Source: Moraxella lacunata
GTDB taxonomy: Bacteria > Pseudomonadota > Gammaproteobacteria > Pseudomonadales > Moraxellaceae
Length of the DNA: 7,806 nt
Direction: 5' to 3'
Assembly: GCF_002027545.1 (NCBI RefSeq)
Contig: NZ_MXAN01000086.1
Span: forward strand, 1 to 7,806
Shown here: positions 6,822-7,806 of the stretch, one piece after another
Layout of the letters: every line of letters begins with the position of its first letter
How positions within the stretch are numbered: position 1 is the first letter of the stretch
Position numbers and translations under genes: made by a program
Notes under the pieces: model-generated
The model's input: only the letters and a program-made list of their open reading frames with translations
Databases searched by the model: none
Told to the model about the DNA's origin: nothing

Positions 6822-6858
6822 TTTGTTTTTGCTAAATTAGTTTAAAAATAAAAACAAA
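6822..6858 (+). other. Leader inverted repeat upstream of the small acidic gene
   Basis: TTTGTTTTT (6822-6830) is complementary to AAAAACAAA (6850-6858) around a 19-nt AT-rich loop in the 5' leader. The stem is almost all A-U, so it would be weak. It does not cover the ribosome binding site. No known riboswitch is recognised. Confidence 0.3.
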
Positions 6859-6916
6859 TTTACTCATCTTGCCCATTATTTATTTACCCCAACCCATTTA
6901 TCCAAAAGGAGTTATC

Positions 6917-7117
6917 ATGAGCGGTCTTGATGATGATTTTGATGATGATAATTTTGAAGAAGATGCCGATGCCCAACTGGCAGACGACACCAAAGCCAAG
7001 CCCTTAGAAAAACGCCTTAAAATCGACGCCATGCTCGAAGAGCAACGCCTAAATAAACTCATGCGTGCCTTAGAAGATGACGATGATTTTGCCGAATTTG
7101 ATGATTTTGATGCCTAA
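6917..7117 (+). CDS. Small, highly acidic conserved-type protein
   Basis: The product has 66 residues. The start at 6917 is fixed by AAGGAG 5 nt upstream (6906-6911); an ATG at 6869 in the same frame lacks a ribosome site. Eighteen Asp and seven Glu against eight Lys/Arg make it strongly acidic. The layout is an Asp-rich N-terminus (LDDDFDDDNFEEDADAQ), a charged helical centre (about 30-52, KPLEKRLKIDAMLEEQRLNKLMR) and an Asp/Phe-rich tail (DDDDFAEFDDFDA). The central basic-acidic helix recalls the small PA3496-like proteins of Pseudomonas, but this is a weak resemblance. No membrane segment, signal peptide or Cys motif is present, so a cytoplasmic role, possibly binding a basic partner, is inferred. 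It precedes the UPF0149 gene by 96 nt on the same strand and may be co-transcribed with it from the promoter at 6774. Confidence 0.8.
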   Translation: MSGLDDDFDDDNFEEDADAQLADDTKAKPLEKRLKIDAMLEEQRLNKLMRALEDDDDFAEFDDFDA

Positions 7118-7136
7118 ACTTACCTTAGGCTAAGTT
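7112..7136 (+). terminator. Overlapping alternative hairpins at the end of the small gene
   Basis: GCCTAA (7112-7117, containing the stop codon) pairs with TTAGGC (7125-7130), while AACTTA (7117-7122) pairs with TAAGTT (7131-7136). The two stems cannot form together. The sequence that follows is GT-rich and lacks a T-run, so this is at best a weak terminator or an mRNA processing structure. Confidence 0.3.
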
Positions 7137-7213
7137 GTTGTTGTCATCTGTCTGTCATCTAATCATGTTACTTTTAGCCATGCTATTTTAATCCAAACCC
7201 CAAGAGTACACCC

Positions 7214-7750
7214 ATGACCCGTGATGAATTAATAACGCTACTATACAGCGAAGAGACGAACCCTTATGGCTTTGACCCTGTTGCCACGCATGGGTTTTTG
7301 ACCGCCAGTATTGTCGGCAAGCCGTTGCCAAATTGGCTGTCTGTCTATTTTGATGGGCATGAAAATGACGTGAGTGTTGATGTCAAAACCGCCCTGACGG
7401 CATGGCGAGATGAGATTTATCAAACCCTAAAAGACGAAGAGCCTGTTGAGCTACCCTTTGATGCCGATGACGACGAAGAAGACTTTGGCGAAGACTCAGA
7501 TGTGGTGGCGTGGTGTATCGGCTTTATTGAGGCGATGTATGGCGACGAGTCTGTGGACTGGTTTGATGATGCCGACACCGAAGAAGATGTGGCGGAGCTG
7601 ACCTTGCCGATGGTCATCTTATCAGGCATGGATGAAGAGAGTGAAGAACTTGGCATGATGAGAGGCGACATTGACATGATGGTACAGCTTGCCAACAGCC
7701 TAGAAGGCAATGTCACTGAGCTGTTTTTGTTGTTCCATACCAATGACTGA
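7214..7750 (+). CDS. YecA/UPF0149 (YgfB-like) family protein
   Basis: The 178-residue protein has the all-helical UPF0149 pattern: an early THGFLTA (25-31) motif, in which family members keep HG-L-G/A, and a second-half VVAWCIGFIEAMYG (97-110) matching the family's WC-GF signature. A very acidic loop, DADDDEEDFGEDSD (83-96), joins the halves, and the C-terminus (148-176) is helical. The metal-binding SEC-C tail of some YecA proteins is absent. In Pseudomonas the relative YgfB has been linked to regulation of a lysis/amidase pathway, but the role here is unknown. Only a poor ribosome site (AAGAG, 7203-7207) precedes the ATG. In many gammaproteobacteria this gene leads into pepP and ubiH; here a mobile-element end begins 6 nt after the stop, so that context cannot be seen. 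Confidence 0.85.
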   Translation: MTRDELITLLYSEETNPYGFDPVATHGFLTASIVGKPLPNWLSVYFDGHENDVSVDVKTALTAWRDEIYQTLKDEEPVELPFDADDDEEDFGEDSDVVAWCIGFIEAMYGDESVDWFDDADTEEDVAELTLPMVILSGMDEESEELGMMRGDIDMMVQLANSLEGNVTELFLLFHTND

Positions 7751-7756
7751 TGGTTA

Positions 7757-7806
7757 GGGCGTGCCTGCCCTTTATAACACTATTTACAATAAATCTCTTT
7801 CCAAAC
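7757..7806. mobile_element. End of an insertion element, truncated by the window edge
   Basis: Immediately after the target-like TA (7755-7756), GGGCGTGCCTGCCC begins an element end that continues off the window. Over 37 nt (7755-7791) it matches the inverted right end of the MITE (6720-6756) at 32 positions, with four of the five mismatches clustered at 7765-7768. On the minus strand the frame VWKEIYCK followed by a stop could be the last codons of a transposase lying beyond the edge. Whether it is a full IS or another MITE cannot be told. The last 12 bases are the inverted copy of the window's first 12. Confidence 0.75.

Noticed and set aside
6869..6916. Upstream start for the small acidic protein
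   Set aside because: No ribosome site precedes it, whereas AAGGAG stands 5 nt before the ATG at 6917.
7420..7743. Minus-strand serine-rich open frame
   Set aside because: It is the antisense of Asp/Glu-rich codons of the UPF0149 gene; low-complexity serine runs are the expected mirror product.
1..7806. Circular replicon (plasmid) closing at the window ends
   Set aside because: The shared end sequence is inverted, not direct, and there are no replication or partition genes; the content is chromosomal housekeeping.
1..7806. CRISPR array, tRNA, rRNA, prophage or defence island
   Set aside because: No regularly spaced direct repeats, cloverleaf or rRNA-like sequence, and no phage structural, nuclease or toxin-antitoxin genes were seen.

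Overview
The window looks like chromosomal DNA from a gammaproteobacterium of the family Moraxellaceae, most likely Moraxella. The reasons are a short AccA lacking the N-terminal helical region of the E. coli protein, a roughly 400-residue SerB with a long N-terminal domain, a YtjB/AhpA-type membrane protein divergent from serB, and moderate-GC genes with AT-rich spacers. The genus is an inference from recall, not from a database search. Nearly all genes are ordinary housekeeping or conserved-hypothetical genes; the unusual content is in the spacers.

Layout, left to right. At 1-485 is a gene cut at its 5' end, encoding a membrane-anchored protein with a probable PH-like domain. accA (572-1378) follows, ending at a hairpin. 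A compact SF1 helicase (1482-2957) comes next; its motifs resemble eukaryotic FBH1 more than full-length UvrD. It converges on an SCP2-type lipid-binding gene (3082-3603, minus), and the two share a terminator region at 3019-3057. A 66-bp inverted doublet of GTAG-headed palindromes, REPIN-like, lies at 3730-3795 between that gene and serB (3830-5035, minus). serB is divergent from a 415-residue two-TM protein (5267-6514) of the YtjB/SMP/AhpA type with a large extra C-terminal domain. Then come a 218-bp MITE-like element (6537-6754), a small acidic protein (6917-7117) behind a near-consensus promoter, and a YecA/UPF0149 family gene (7214-7750). The window finishes inside a second copy of the MITE family's end sequence (7757-7806).

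Functional links are limited. accA (fatty acid synthesis) and serB (serine synthesis) are core metabolism. The YtjB-type/serB divergent pair is a conserved gammaproteobacterial arrangement. I see no defence system, CRISPR array, prophage, tRNA or rRNA.

The most notable signals are: (1) a repeat family with a GGGCGTG core, found as MITE ends, as a truncated element at the right edge, in related form as the REPIN-like doublet, and as a terminator stem; (2) a perfect 12-nt inverted repeat formed by the two extreme ends of the window, suggesting both edges lie in or at related repeats; (3) a possible divergent class III cyclase-like fold in the C-terminal half of the YtjB-type protein; and (4) the FBH1-like helicase.
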